A DNA stretch of 64,000 nucleotides from Streptacidiphilus sp. ASG 303 (lineage in GTDB: Bacteria; Actinomycetota; Actinomycetes; Streptomycetales; Streptomycetaceae), in assembly GCF_020991365.1 (NCBI RefSeq), contig NZ_JAJLRA010000004.1, positions 186,001 to 250,000 of the forward strand. The letters run 5' to 3'. Below, piece after piece: positions 18,068-26,684 of the stretch (its first letter is position 1; each line of letters begins with the position of its first letter). The notes below the pieces were generated by a model. That model worked only from the letters and a program-made list of their open reading frames with translations. It had not been told where the DNA came from and searched no databases. Made by a program: the position numbers and the translations under genes.

Positions 18068-18844
18068 GTGGACATCTGGTGGACGCTGCACCTCAAACGC
18101 GAGCCTGCCAGCGTCCCGCTGGCCCGCCGCATCCTGCTGGGCACGATGGAGACCGCGGGTGTGGACGCCCAGGTCGCCCACGAGATGGGGATCGCCCTCA
18201 GCGAGGCCTGCGCCAACGCCGTCGAGCACGCCGCGGTCGCCGAGCCCGACCAGGGCTTCCAGGTCACCGCGTCCATCGACGGCGACCGGCTGAGCATCGA
18301 GGTGGTGGACTGCGGACCGGCCCTGCCGCCGGGCGCCGGCCCCGCCCTGCCGCCGCCCCCGCCCGGCGTCCCGCTGCTGGCGCCGTCCGCGCCGCGCGTG
18401 CAGCGCCGGCCCCTGGCCGTGCCCGTGGCGCCGGCCCACAAGGCGCCGGCCCGCCCGGCGCCGCGCTGCCAGAGCAAGCGGGGGCGCACCACCGTCATCA
18501 GCCGGGCCGCGGTGATGGCCTCCCTCAGCCCGGCCGCCTCCGCCCGCCGCCTGCGCGGCACCGAGCGGCCCGCGCCGTACGACGCCCACGTCCTCACCGC
18601 AGGCCTGTCCGACGGCCCGGCCGACCCCCTGGCCGGCTCCCCGTCCGACGGGCTGCCCGCGCTGCCGCTCGACATCGGCACCGAGCTGCCCGACCCGGCG
18701 GCGGAGAGCGGCCGCGGCCTCTTCCTGATCCGGGCGCTGACCGACCACATGCAGCTCCGCAGCCACCCCCGCCAGGGCACCATCGTCAGCTTCGACAAGG
18801 TGCTCACCTGGCAGGAGAACGCGCTGCTGCGCGCCGTCTCCTGA
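18068..18844 (+). CDS. Anti-sigma-type histidine-kinase-like ATPase with Pro-rich insert
   Basis: A 258-residue RsbW-like ATP-binding protein. The N box is in SEACANAVEHA, the G1 box in VVDCGPALPPGAG, and the G2 box in ESGRGLFLIRALTDHM. Between G1 and G2 it has about 120 extra residues rich in Pro and Ala, much longer than in typical 140-residue RsbW proteins. The GTG at 18068 follows AGGAGG; an in-frame ATG at 18032 lacks a ribosome site. Such proteins bind a sigma factor or phosphorylate an anti-anti-sigma factor; no partner gene is adjacent. Confidence 0.88.
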   Translation: MDIWWTLHLKREPASVPLARRILLGTMETAGVDAQVAHEMGIALSEACANAVEHAAVAEPDQGFQVTASIDGDRLSIEVVDCGPALPPGAGPALPPPPPGVPLLAPSAPRVQRRPLAVPVAPAHKAPARPAPRCQSKRGRTTVISRAAVMASLSPAASARRLRGTERPAPYDAHVLTAGLSDGPADPLAGSPSDGLPALPLDIGTELPDPAAESGRGLFLIRALTDHMQLRSHPRQGTIVSFDKVLTWQENALLRAVS

Positions 18845-18900
18845 CCGCCGCCCGCGCACCGCCGCCCGACCCCGCCGCCGGGCCGCCGGACCGGCCGGCC

Positions 18901-19890
18901 TCACGCGCCGCCCAGCAGCACGGCCTCCTTCTCCGGCGGCAGGCCCACCGCCGGCCGGTCCGCCCGCTGCGGCGGCCCGCCGGGCAGGGAGCGCAGCCAC
19001 GCCCAGGTGTCGGCGACCGTCTCCTCCACCGGCCGGCACCGCAGCCCCGCGGCCAGGGCCCGGGAGACGTCGGACCGGTGCATCGCGTCGTGGCCCTCGC
19101 CCGGCGGCAGCCACACCGGCAGCTCCAGCCAGGGCTCGACCCCGGCGGCGAGGATCCGCTCGGGCGCGGTCCAGCGCAGCTCCGCCCGGGAGCCGGTGGC
19201 CGCCGCGCAGGCCTCCAGCAGCCCGCCCGTGGTGGTGTGCCCGGAGGGGCTCACCAGGTTGTACGGGCCGCCGAGCCCGCGGGCGGCGGCGTCCAGCGTC
19301 CACTCCGCCAGGTCGCGGGCGTCGATGTACTGCAGTGGCAGGTCGCGCGGGCCCGGCGCCACGACGGGGCCGCCGCGGGCGGTCCGCAGCAGCCACCAGG
19401 GCAGCCGCCCGACGTTCTCGTACGGGCCGAGGACCAGGCCCGCCCGCACCAGCAGCGCCCGGTCGCCGAAGGCCGCCCCTGCGGCGAGCTCGCCGCCGCG
19501 CTTGGCCCGGGCGTAGTCGGCGTGGCCGTCGTCGTCGGGGGAGGCGTCGACGACGGGGCCGTCCTCCGTCAGTCCGGCGGGTGCGGGCCAGGTGTACACC
19601 GAGCGGCTGGACACGTAGGCATAGCACCCGGCCCGGTCGGCGAGCAGGCGCGCCGCGTCCCGCACCGCGCGGGGCGCCCAGGACCAGGTGTCCACCACCG
19701 CGTCCCACGTGCCCTCCGTGAGCGCGGCCAGGCCGTCCCGGGCGGTGCGGTCGCCCCGCAGGGGCCGGGTCCCGGCCGGGGCCTCGCCCCGGCCCCGGTT
19801 GAACACGTCGACGTGCCACCCGCGGGCGACGGCGGCCTCGGCGACGGCCCGCCCCACGAACTCCGTACCGCCCAGCACCAGAAGTCTCAT
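18901..19890 (-). CDS. NAD-dependent epimerase/reductase
   Basis: A 329-residue extended short-chain dehydrogenase-like protein. The dinucleotide site is LVLGGTEFVGRAV at the N-terminus, and a substitute for the YxxxK region is seen in HADYARAKRGGELA. It keeps typical features such as VSSRSVYTW and the later YIDARDLAEWTLD. The ATG at 19890 (MRLLVLGG) is used because the Rossmann fold begins there. The substrate is unknown. Confidence 0.88.
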   Translation of the reverse strand: MRLLVLGGTEFVGRAVAEAAVARGWHVDVFNRGRGEAPAGTRPLRGDRTARDGLAALTEGTWDAVVDTWSWAPRAVRDAARLLADRAGCYAYVSSRSVYTWPAPAGLTEDGPVVDASPDDDGHADYARAKRGGELAAGAAFGDRALLVRAGLVLGPYENVGRLPWWLLRTARGGPVVAPGPRDLPLQYIDARDLAEWTLDAAARGLGGPYNLVSPSGHTTTGGLLEACAAATGSRAELRWTAPERILAAGVEPWLELPVWLPPGEGHDAMHRSDVSRALAAGLRCRPVEETVADTWAWLRSLPGGPPQRADRPAVGLPPEKEAVLLGGA

Positions 19891-20025
19891 GCCGGGCACC
19901 CTGCCCCGTCCGCGGCTGCGCCGGAACCCCGTCACGCCCTGGGCGGAATCGCCCTCGGCGAAAATGGCTGACGCAACATCAGGTCAGTTGTTCCCGGCGC
20001 CCCTCCGCCCCGCCTTCTTGCAGCC

Positions 20026-20047
20026 GCCCGTGGACCCTTCCACGGGC
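20026..20047. terminator. 9-bp hairpin in the divergent region 19891-20211
   Basis: GCCCGTGGA (20026-20034) and TCCACGGGC (20039-20047) enclose a 4-base loop. It lies between two divergent starts, where a terminator is not expected. It may be a regulatory hairpin or operator. Nothing else is evident in this 321-bp gap. Confidence 0.4.
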
Positions 20048-20211
20048 AGGGCCGGTGCGGGCAGGGCCGTCACGGGCGTGTCGCCGGGGCGGGGCCGGAC
20101 GCGCGAAAGGCCCCTGTCCGCAGGTGGGGATCGTCCCGGGCACCGACCCCGTTCGAGTGCAGTACGGGTGAAAGCGGGGCGGAACCGGCGGCCGGTCCCC
20201 AGCATGGGGAC

Positions 20212-20597
20212 GTGCTGACGCTCCACCGCCCTCCCGGCCCCGGCCCCGACCGCGATCCCGTCCCGCTCCGCGAGGCCGTGACCGCCTGCCTGCGGGAGCT
20301 GGAGCGCGCCCGGGCCGAGCGGCGCGGCCCCGAGGACCCCGGGCCGGCGGCCGCACGGCCTGCCGCCGGTGCGGCGCGGCCGCGGAGTGGCACCCCACCC
20401 TGCGCGGCCGGTGGCTGCTGCTCGAACCGGGGGAGCGGCCCGTCTCCGCGGTCCCGCCCGGCCGCCGGTGGCGGATCGCGGGCGACGGCACCGCCGTCGG
20501 CCTCGGCCGGGCCTTCCCCTCCGGCACCTGCCGGGTCAGCCACGTCGACGGCTGCGACGCGCCCCCGGTGTCACTCCCCGGCGCCGTCGCGGGCTGA
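20212..20597 (+). pseudogene. DUF6083-like gene broken by a one-base frameshift
   Basis: From GTG 20212 one frame encodes a helical N-terminus (REAVTACLRELERARAERRG). From about 20350 the coding signal moves to the frame starting at positions divisible by three, giving TACRRCGAAAEWHPTLRGRW and then LLLEPGERPVSAVPPGRRW up to TGA 20595-20597. That part has the CxxCG, EWH, LLEPG and RWRIAGDGTAV pattern that I associate with DUF6083. Joining the frames needs a one-base change in the GC-rich stretch about 20335-20365. It is either a real frameshift or a sequencing error. Confidence 0.6.
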
Positions 20598-21608
20598 CCG
20601 GGGCGCACCGACCGGCCGACCCCCGTCCGCCGTCCGCCCGTCCGCCATGCGTCCGTCCGCCGTGCGTCCGTCCGTCGGCCAGCTCTCCAGGGGCGTGCAC
20701 CAGGGCAGCCCGTCCACCGGCCGGTCGGTGCAGAAGCGGGCGATGACCTCGGTGAACTCCTCCATCCGCTCCAGGTGCACCAGGTGGTCCGCCTCCCGGA
20801 CGGTGGTGAACCGCGCCCCCGGCAGCCGGGCCGCCACCTCCCGGCCCATCCGGGGCGTGGTGAGGATGTCGTGCTCCCCGGTGAGCACCAGGACCGGCAG
20901 CGGCGGCAGCGGCTCGGGCCGGTACCACTCGTGGTTCACCAGGCGGACGTTGTGCTCCAGCCACATCGCCAGCTCCCGCGGGCTCTGCGCCACGAACTGC
21001 CGGTACAGGAAGCGGGCCATCGCCGCCTGCTTGCGGACCTCCGCCGTGCCGGGCGGCGCCGTGAACCAGGCCGCCAGCTCCCGGGCGAGGTCGTCGACGC
21101 GGCCCTCGTCGAGCATCCGGGACCAGCGCGGCACGCTGTCGCCGTAGTGGTCGCGCGGCTCGACCGTGGTCATGCCCGCCAGCACCATCCGCCGCACCGT
21201 CCCCGGGTGGTGCTGGGCGAAGCGCAGCCCCACCGCCCCGCCGAAGCAGGCCCCGACCAGGTTGACCTCCGCCATCCCCAGCTCGGTGAGCATGTGCCGC
21301 ACCGCGGCGGCGAGGAAGTCGATGCCGTACCGGGCGGGCAGGAAGTCCGCCGTGCCGTAGCCGGGCAGGTCCACGGTGACCACCGTGCACAGCGGGGTGA
21401 GCCAGCGCTCGTGGCGCACCCAGGACCTGCGGTCCTGGGCCGAGCCGCCCAGCAGGACGAGCGGCGCCGTCGCCGGGTCGTCCTGCCGGACCACCCGGCA
21501 GGTGTAGCGGAAGCCCCCGAAGGACAGGTCCCGTTCCTCGGCGCTGCGCACACCGGTGCTCGTGCCCGTGGCCCCGGGGCCGGCGGGACGGGCGGTGACG
21601 ACGGACAT
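20571..21608 (-). CDS. Alpha/beta hydrolase with Cys at the nucleophile elbow
   Basis: A 345-residue alpha/beta hydrolase. The nucleophile elbow, usually GxSxG, reads LVGACFGGAVGL, with Cys in place of Ser. The acid is in LTGEHDILTTP and the His in READHLVHLE. The oxyanion segment is VLLGGSAQDRRSW. Cys nucleophiles occur in dienelactone hydrolases (a different subgroup). The last 35 residues are low complexity (TADGRMADGRTADG) from 15-bp DNA repeats. Its 3' end overlaps the broken DUF6083 gene by 27 bp. Confidence 0.88.
   Translation of the reverse strand: MSVVTARPAGPGATGTSTGVRSAEERDLSFGGFRYTCRVVRQDDPATAPLVLLGGSAQDRRSWVRHERWLTPLCTVVTVDLPGYGTADFLPARYGIDFLAAAVRHMLTELGMAEVNLVGACFGGAVGLRFAQHHPGTVRRMVLAGMTTVEPRDHYGDSVPRWSRMLDEGRVDDLARELAAWFTAPPGTAEVRKQAAMARFLYRQFVAQSPRELAMWLEHNVRLVNHEWYRPEPLPPLPVLVLTGEHDILTTPRMGREVAARLPGARFTTVREADHLVHLERMEEFTEVIARFCTDRPVDGLPWCTPLESWPTDGRTADGRMADGRTADGGRPVGAPRSARDGAGE
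20639..20678. repeat. 15-bp tandem repeats at the 3' end of the hydrolase gene
   Basis: CGTCCGCCATGCGTC (20639-20653) and CGTCCGCCGTGCGTC (20654-20668) plus a partial third copy encode the repeated DGR-TADG tail. The unit keeps the reading frame. Confidence 0.8.
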
Positions 21609-21740
21609 GGCGGACTCCCCGGATCGCGGTCGGACGCCGAACCCGCCATCAGTAGCACCCGGCGCGCGCCGCCCGCGGGTCCGCCACCCGTTCGTGGGCG
21701 AGCCCCTCACCCGTCCGCCGCAGTACCGTGCGGAACGGGC

Positions 21741-21778
21741 TTGACCCTCACGCCGCGTGAGGCCCGAGGCTCGTGCCG
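21741..21778 (+). promoter_or_regulatory. TipA-type promoter and autoregulatory operator
   Basis: TTGACC at 21741-21746 serves as the -35 box. A perfect inverted repeat CCTCACG (21746-21752) / CGTGAGG (21756-21762) sits between it and a weak -10 near 21766-21771, giving the long 19-bp spacer of MerR-type promoters. The sequence closely resembles the known tipA promoter, where thiostrepton-bound TipA activates its own gene. Confidence 0.8.
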
Positions 21779-21796
21779 GGAAGGAGGGAGGAGCCC

Positions 21797-22585
21797 GTGG
21801 ACTACTCCGTGGGAGAGGTCGCACGCCTGGCCGGGGTGACCGTGCGCACGCTGCACCACTACGACGAGGTCGGCCTGCTGCGCCCCAGCGGCCGCACCCC
21901 GTCCGGCTACCGGCGGTACGACGACGCGGACCTGGACCGGCTGCAGCAGGTCCTCTTCTACCGGGAGCTGGGGTTCCCCCTCGACGACATCGCGGCCGTC
22001 CTCGACGACCCGGAGCGCACGCCGACCGAGCACCTGCGCCGGCACCACCGGATGCTCACGGAGCGCATCGGGCGCCTGACGGAGATGGCCGCGGCCGTGG
22101 AGAGGGCCATGGAGGCACGCAGGATGGGGATCAACCTGACACCCGAGGAGAAGTTCGAGCTCTTCGGGCCCGAGTACGAGGGCTGGGCGGACGAGGCCGA
22201 GCAGAACTGGGGCGGCACCGAGCAGTGGCGCCAGTCGCAGCGGCGGACCGCCGGCTACACCAAGGAGGACTGGGTCCGGATCAAGGAGGAGGGCGACGAC
22301 CTCAACCGCCGTCTCGCCGAGGCGGTGGACGCCGGCACCGACCCCCGCAGCGGCCCGGCCATGGACCTGGCCGAGGAGCACCGGCAGCAGATCGTGCGGC
22401 ACTTCTACGACTGCTCGTACGCGGTCCACCGGGGCATCGGGGACATGTACCTCGCCGACCCCCGGTTCACCGCCACCTACGAGCAGGTCCGCCCGGGCCT
22501 GGCGCAGTGGCTGCGCGACGCGGTCCACGCCAACGCCGACCGCGCCGAGAGCGGGGCCGCCGAGGGCGGGGCCGGGGAGGGCTGA
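21797..22585 (+). CDS. TipA-like MerR regulator with TipAS antibiotic-binding domain
   Basis: A 262-residue protein. Residues 1-70 form the MerR winged helix (GVTVRTLHHYDEVGLL), about 75-110 the coiled-coil, and 115-250 the TipAS domain, marked by MGINLTPEEKFELFG and YTKEDW. The Cys that binds thiopeptides covalently in TipA is kept in FYDCSYAVH. An alternative TipAS product could start internally at the MGINL Met. GTG 21797 follows GGAGG; an upstream GTG at 21773 lies in the -10 region and is unlikely. Its own operator is directly upstream. Confidence 0.92.
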   Translation: MDYSVGEVARLAGVTVRTLHHYDEVGLLRPSGRTPSGYRRYDDADLDRLQQVLFYRELGFPLDDIAAVLDDPERTPTEHLRRHHRMLTERIGRLTEMAAAVERAMEARRMGINLTPEEKFELFGPEYEGWADEAEQNWGGTEQWRQSQRRTAGYTKEDWVRIKEEGDDLNRRLAEAVDAGTDPRSGPAMDLAEEHRQQIVRHFYDCSYAVHRGIGDMYLADPRFTATYEQVRPGLAQWLRDAVHANADRAESGAAEGGAGEG

Positions 22586-22593
22586 GCCCGGAC

Positions 22594-22634
22594 GCCGCGG
22601 GCCCGGCACCCCAGGGGGGTGCCGGGCCCGCGGC
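22594..22634. terminator. 19-bp bidirectional terminator
   Basis: Perfect 19-bp arms (22594-22612 and 22616-22634) with a 3-base loop lie between the convergent tipA-like and pepP genes, 9 bp after each stop codon. It serves both strands. Confidence 0.85.
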
Positions 22635-22643
22635 CGCGGTGCG

Positions 22644-24185
22644 TCAGCCGGCCAGGCCGCGCATCCACTCCTCGACCTCGGCGGAGCGGCGCGGCAGCCC
22701 CGCCGACAGGTTGCGGCTGCCGTCGGCGGTCACCAGGATGTCGTCCTCGATCCGCACGCCGATGCCGCGGTACTCCTCCGGCACCGTCAGGTCGTCGGCC
22801 TGGAAGTACAGGCCCGGCTCCACGGTGAGGACCATGCCCGGCTCCAGCACCGCGTCGACGTACGTCTCCGTCCGCGCGTGGGCGCAGTCGTGCACGTCCA
22901 GGCCCAGCATGTGGCCGGTGCCGTGCAGGGTCCAGCGGCGCTGCAGGCCGAGCTCCAGCACCTTGTCGACGTCCTGGTCGAGCAGGCCCCACTCCACCAG
23001 CCGCTCGGCGAGCACCCGCTGCGCGGCCTCGTGGAAGTCCCGGTACCGGGCGCCGGGGCGGACCGCCGCGATGCCCGCCTCCTGGGCGTCGTACACCGCG
23101 TCGTAGATGCGGCGCTGCAGCGGGGTGAAGGTGCCGTCGACCGGCAGGGTGCGGGTGACGTCCGCCGTGTACAGGGTGTGCGTCTCCACGCCCGCGTCCA
23201 GCAGGAGCAGGTCGCCGGGCCGCACCGGGCCGTCGTTGCGCACCCAGTGCAGGGTGGTGGCGTGCGGGCCGGACGCGCAGATGGAGCCGTAGCCGACGTC
23301 GTTGCCCTCGACGCGGGCACGCCGCCAGAAGGTGCCCTCGATCCACCGCTCCGAGGTGGCGACCGCCTGCGACAGCTCGCGCACCACGTCGGTGAAGCCG
23401 CGGACGGTGGAGTCGCAGGCGGCCTGGAGCTGCCCGACCTCCCAGTCGTCCTTCACCAACCGCAGCTCGCTCAGGAAGACCCGCAGCTCCTCGTCGCGCT
23501 CCTCGGCGGCGGTGGGGGTGTCGGCGTCGGTGCGCTGCTCGGCGCGGTCGGCCTCGGCGGCCGCGAGGGCGGCCTCCAGGCCGGCGTCGTGGCGGCGCAC
23601 GATGCGGGTGGGGACCGGGTTCGCGGCGACCGCCGCGGCGATCTCCTCGGCGGCCTTCCGCACGTCGCGGCAGGGCAGGCCGAGCAGCCGCTCGGCCTCG
23701 GCCAGGCTGTGCCGGCGGCCGACCCACAGCTCGCCCTGGCCGTCGAGCCAGAACTCGCCGTTCTCCCGGTCGGAGCGCGGCAGCAGGTAGGCGGTGGCGT
23801 CGTGGCCGCCGCCGGCCCGCGGCTCCAGCACCAGCACCGCGTCCTGCGTCTGGTCGCCCGTGAGGTGGACGTACTCGCTGGAGGGCCGGAAGGAGTAGTC
23901 GTCGTCGTTGGAGCGGGTCTTGAGGTTGCCCGCGGGGACGACGAGCCGCTCGCCGGGGAACCGCGCGGAGAGCCGCGCCCGCCGCTCGGCGGCGTACGGG
24001 GACTGCTCCCGCGGCTGCAGGTCGCGCAGCTCGGTGTCGGCCCAGCCGCTCCTCATCAGCGCGGCCAGCTCGTCGGAGACCTCCGGGTAGAGGCCGTTCT
24101 TGCGTCCCTTGATCGGCTTCTCGCCCTCGTCGGGCACGGCCGACTCGGGGTTCTCCGCCGCCGCCGGGGTGCGGTCCTGGGTCAC
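22644..24185 (-). CDS. pepP: Aminopeptidase P (Xaa-Pro aminopeptidase)
   Basis: Removes N-terminal residues that precede proline. It has 513 residues, slightly longer than the E. coli enzyme because of an acidic insert (about 225-240). The two-metal site is complete: Asp pair in LLLDAGVETHTLYTADVTRT, His in HGTGHMLGLDVHD, Glu in LTVEPGLYF and Glu in GVRIEDDILVT. The GTG at 24185 has GAGGAGGCGAC upstream. It is convergent with the TipA-like gene. Confidence 0.94.
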   Translation of the reverse strand: MTQDRTPAAAENPESAVPDEGEKPIKGRKNGLYPEVSDELAALMRSGWADTELRDLQPREQSPYAAERRARLSARFPGERLVVPAGNLKTRSNDDDYSFRPSSEYVHLTGDQTQDAVLVLEPRAGGGHDATAYLLPRSDRENGEFWLDGQGELWVGRRHSLAEAERLLGLPCRDVRKAAEEIAAAVAANPVPTRIVRRHDAGLEAALAAAEADRAEQRTDADTPTAAEERDEELRVFLSELRLVKDDWEVGQLQAACDSTVRGFTDVVRELSQAVATSERWIEGTFWRRARVEGNDVGYGSICASGPHATTLHWVRNDGPVRPGDLLLLDAGVETHTLYTADVTRTLPVDGTFTPLQRRIYDAVYDAQEAGIAAVRPGARYRDFHEAAQRVLAERLVEWGLLDQDVDKVLELGLQRRWTLHGTGHMLGLDVHDCAHARTETYVDAVLEPGMVLTVEPGLYFQADDLTVPEEYRGIGVRIEDDILVTADGSRNLSAGLPRRSAEVEEWMRGLAG

Positions 24186-24411
24186 GTGCGTCGCCTCCTC
24201 GCGTCGTCGGACCGCCCGGGGCGCACTGCCGGGTCTCGGACGTGCGCTCGGGCGGTCCTCCCCATGGTAGGCGGGGGTCCCGGCGCGGCGTCCGGGGGCG
24301 TGCCCGGGGCGGCGGGCGCCGTCCGCCGGGCCCGGCGGTGCGGGAGCGGTCCGGACGCGGTCCCGGCCGGGGCGGCCGGTCCCGGCCGGGCGGTCCGGCC
24401 GGACGGAGGGA

Positions 24412-25860
24412 TCAGCCCAGGCGGGCGGCCAGCAGCACAAGGTCGTCCGTCGTGCCGGCCGCGCCCCCGCCGGCCAGGCAGACCGCCTCCAGGTGGGCGC
24501 AGAGCCGCTCCGGGTCCTGCCGGACCTCGGGCGGTGCGTCCGCCGCGGCCGCCCGCAGCCGGGCCTGGCCCGCGTCCAGGCCGGGTCCGCACCGCCGGGC
24601 CGCGCCCTCGGTGTAGAGGACCAGCACGTCGCCCGGGTCGGCGCGCAGCTCCACCGCGGGCGCCTCCCAGCAGCCCAGCATGCCGAGCGGCGCGGAGAGG
24701 GAGGTCTCGACGAAGTCCGCGCCCCGCCCGCCGACCAGCAGCGGCGGGCAGCTCCCCGCCCCGGCCAGCGCGACCTGCCGCTCCGCCGGGTCCACCCACG
24801 CGTACAGCGCCGTGGCGGACCGGGCCGGCTCGGTCGTCCGCAGCAGCACCTCCAGGTCGCCGAGGACCGCCACCGGGTCCTCGCCCTCCAGGACCGCGTA
24901 GGCGCGCAGAGCGGTCCGCAGGCGGCCCATCGCGGCGGCCGCGCCCGTCCCGCCGCCGCAGACGCTGCCGACGCTGAGCGCGAGCATCCCCTCCGGCAGC
25001 GCGAGGGCGTCGTACCAGTCGCTGCCCGCGGAGCGGTCCAGTCCGGCGGCCGCGTGCCGGACCGCGAGCCGCACCCCCGGGACGCGGGGCAGCAGGTCGG
25101 GCAGCAGGCCGCGCCGCAGGGCGTCGCAGTCGCGCCGCAGCCGCTCCCGCTCCAGCTCCCCGGCGACCAGCGGCGCGGCGAACGCGCAGTAGAGGCGGGC
25201 GAGGTGCCGCTGCCGGCGGGAGGGCTCGGCCGGCCCGTCGTAGAACCAGACGGCCGCGCCGACCGGCCCGTCCTCGGGGGTGGCCAGCGGCAGCGCGCAG
25301 GAGGCGCCGATGCCGAGCTGGGCCGCGACGGCGCGGTAGCGGGGGTCGGTGCCGGGGCTACGGGCGAGGTCGGTGTGGAGGACCAGGGCGGGCCGGTCCT
25401 CGCGGGCGAGCAGCCCGGCGTAGGGGCCTGTGTCGCGGGGGACGGTCTCCAGGGCGCCCCGCTCCGGGCGGTCGAGGCCGAGACCCGCCGCGTCGCCGTG
25501 GCGGCCGCGGAGCACCAGCAGGCCGCGGCGGGCGCCGAGGAGGGCGGCCCCGGCCTCCAGGACGGTGTGCAGGACGGCGGCGGTGCCCCGGGCGGAGGCC
25601 AGGCGCCCGGTGTGCTCGTGCAGGCCGGCCAGGTCGGAGAGGTCGGAGAGCCGGGCCGCGAGCCCCTCCCGCTCGGCGTCCTGCCCCAGGGGGGCGCCGG
25701 GGAGCGGCAGGCCGAGGACGGTGTCCGGGGCGGACCGGGCCCGGTGGGCGGGGGCCTGCCCGTCGAGGTCCTGCTCGGCCCGGCGGGGCGACGCGTGCTC
25801 GTGGTCGGGGACGGCGGTCAGCCTGCCGGCGCCGGTGGGGGAGGGATGCGTTTCGGTCAT
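24412..25860 (-). CDS. GAF-PP2C (SpoIIE-type) phosphatase with degenerate metal site
   Basis: A 482-residue protein: N-terminal linker, GAF domain (about 85-235, TRG-GLLVLRG onward), then a PP2C/SpoIIE domain (about 250-482). The motif normally written GDVxGxG, with the metal-binding Asp, reads SVGSVCGGGTGAA, so Asp is Ser. YTDGL is YTEGA. The C-terminal TTDDLVLLAARLG is kept. Active relatives dephosphorylate anti-anti-sigma factors. This copy may be inactive or use a changed metal site. The ATG at 25860 is preferred to an upstream in-frame ATG. Confidence 0.88.
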   Translation of the reverse strand: MTETHPSPTGAGRLTAVPDHEHASPRRAEQDLDGQAPAHRARSAPDTVLGLPLPGAPLGQDAEREGLAARLSDLSDLAGLHEHTGRLASARGTAAVLHTVLEAGAALLGARRGLLVLRGRHGDAAGLGLDRPERGALETVPRDTGPYAGLLAREDRPALVLHTDLARSPGTDPRYRAVAAQLGIGASCALPLATPEDGPVGAAVWFYDGPAEPSRRQRHLARLYCAFAAPLVAGELERERLRRDCDALRRGLLPDLLPRVPGVRLAVRHAAAGLDRSAGSDWYDALALPEGMLALSVGSVCGGGTGAAAAMGRLRTALRAYAVLEGEDPVAVLGDLEVLLRTTEPARSATALYAWVDPAERQVALAGAGSCPPLLVGGRGADFVETSLSAPLGMLGCWEAPAVELRADPGDVLVLYTEGAARRCGPGLDAGQARLRAAAADAPPEVRQDPERLCAHLEAVCLAGGGAAGTTDDLVLLAARLG

Positions 25861-26114
25861 GACATCCGCCCTTCGGGAGGCTGACCGGCATGGCCGGTAC
25901 ACCCCCATGTGATGCCATAAGGCAAGGAATGACCTCACTTCTACACAGGCCGATCGGGGCGTGTCCAGAACTGCGGCCCTGCCGGGTGACTGGTGTCATG
26001 GCCGGAGAACATGGCCGGAAAACATCCCGGACCGCCCCTCGGCGTGAGGCGGGCGGGGGGCGGGCGCGGATCCGCGCCGCCCGGGCGGCAGGCGCCCCGG
26101 GGTGAGCGCCGCGA

Positions 26115-26171
26115 CCCCTGGTCCCGGCGGGACCAGGGGGGCCCGTGGTGGGTGAACCGGCCACCACGGGC
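26115..26171. terminator. Two adjacent 11-bp hairpins in an 824-bp divergent region
   Basis: Hairpin one: CCCCTGGTCCC (26115-26125) with GGGACCAGGGG (26129-26139). Hairpin two: GCCCGTGGTGG (26141-26151) with CCACCACGGGC (26161-26171). Both are perfect. They lie between the phosphatase start (25860, minus) and the primase-polymerase gene (26685, plus), where no gene should end. A 71-codon plus frame 25890-26105 ends just before them but lacks a ribosome site and any recognised similarity. Otherwise the region 25861-26684 shows nothing I can name. Confidence 0.55.
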
Positions 26172-26684
26172 GCCCCCGACCGGCCCCTCCTCCGAACCGC
26201 CTGCGTGCCGGGCGCGATATCGGAGAGACGAAGGTGCAGGCGCGGCCCGTACGGGGCCGCCGTCCGAGCGGGAGGGAGGGGGCGCGATGGCCGCGACCGG
26301 CGCCGCCGGGGGTCTGCTGCGCCCCCGGTCCCGGCCGTACGATGGACGTGCGCCCGGGCGGCCGGAATCCGCTCCCCCGTCCGGCGGAACCACCGCTCCT
26401 CGCGCCGCGTCACCCCGAACACCGGGGGGTGCTCCTCCGGGACCGGCACCACCGCAGCCCCGCACCGATCCGGGCGCCGCCGACGCACAACGGGCCCCGG
26501 GTCTCCCCACGGCCGCCCGCAGCGAAACCTCCGCGGAGGCCGCGGGGGGCAAACGCCACCATCCGCCACCCCTCGCCACATACCGGAAACGGCGCGGCCG
26601 TGGTGCGCTTGTCCAGGCGCCCGCTCACGCCGCCCCGTGTGTCACTGCCCGAGCCTCAACGGTCACGGAAAGGAACGAGCGCAC

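Noticed and set aside
25890-26105. 71-codon plus-strand gene before the two hairpins
   Set aside because: It has no usable ribosome site and atypical codon use; kept only as a remark.
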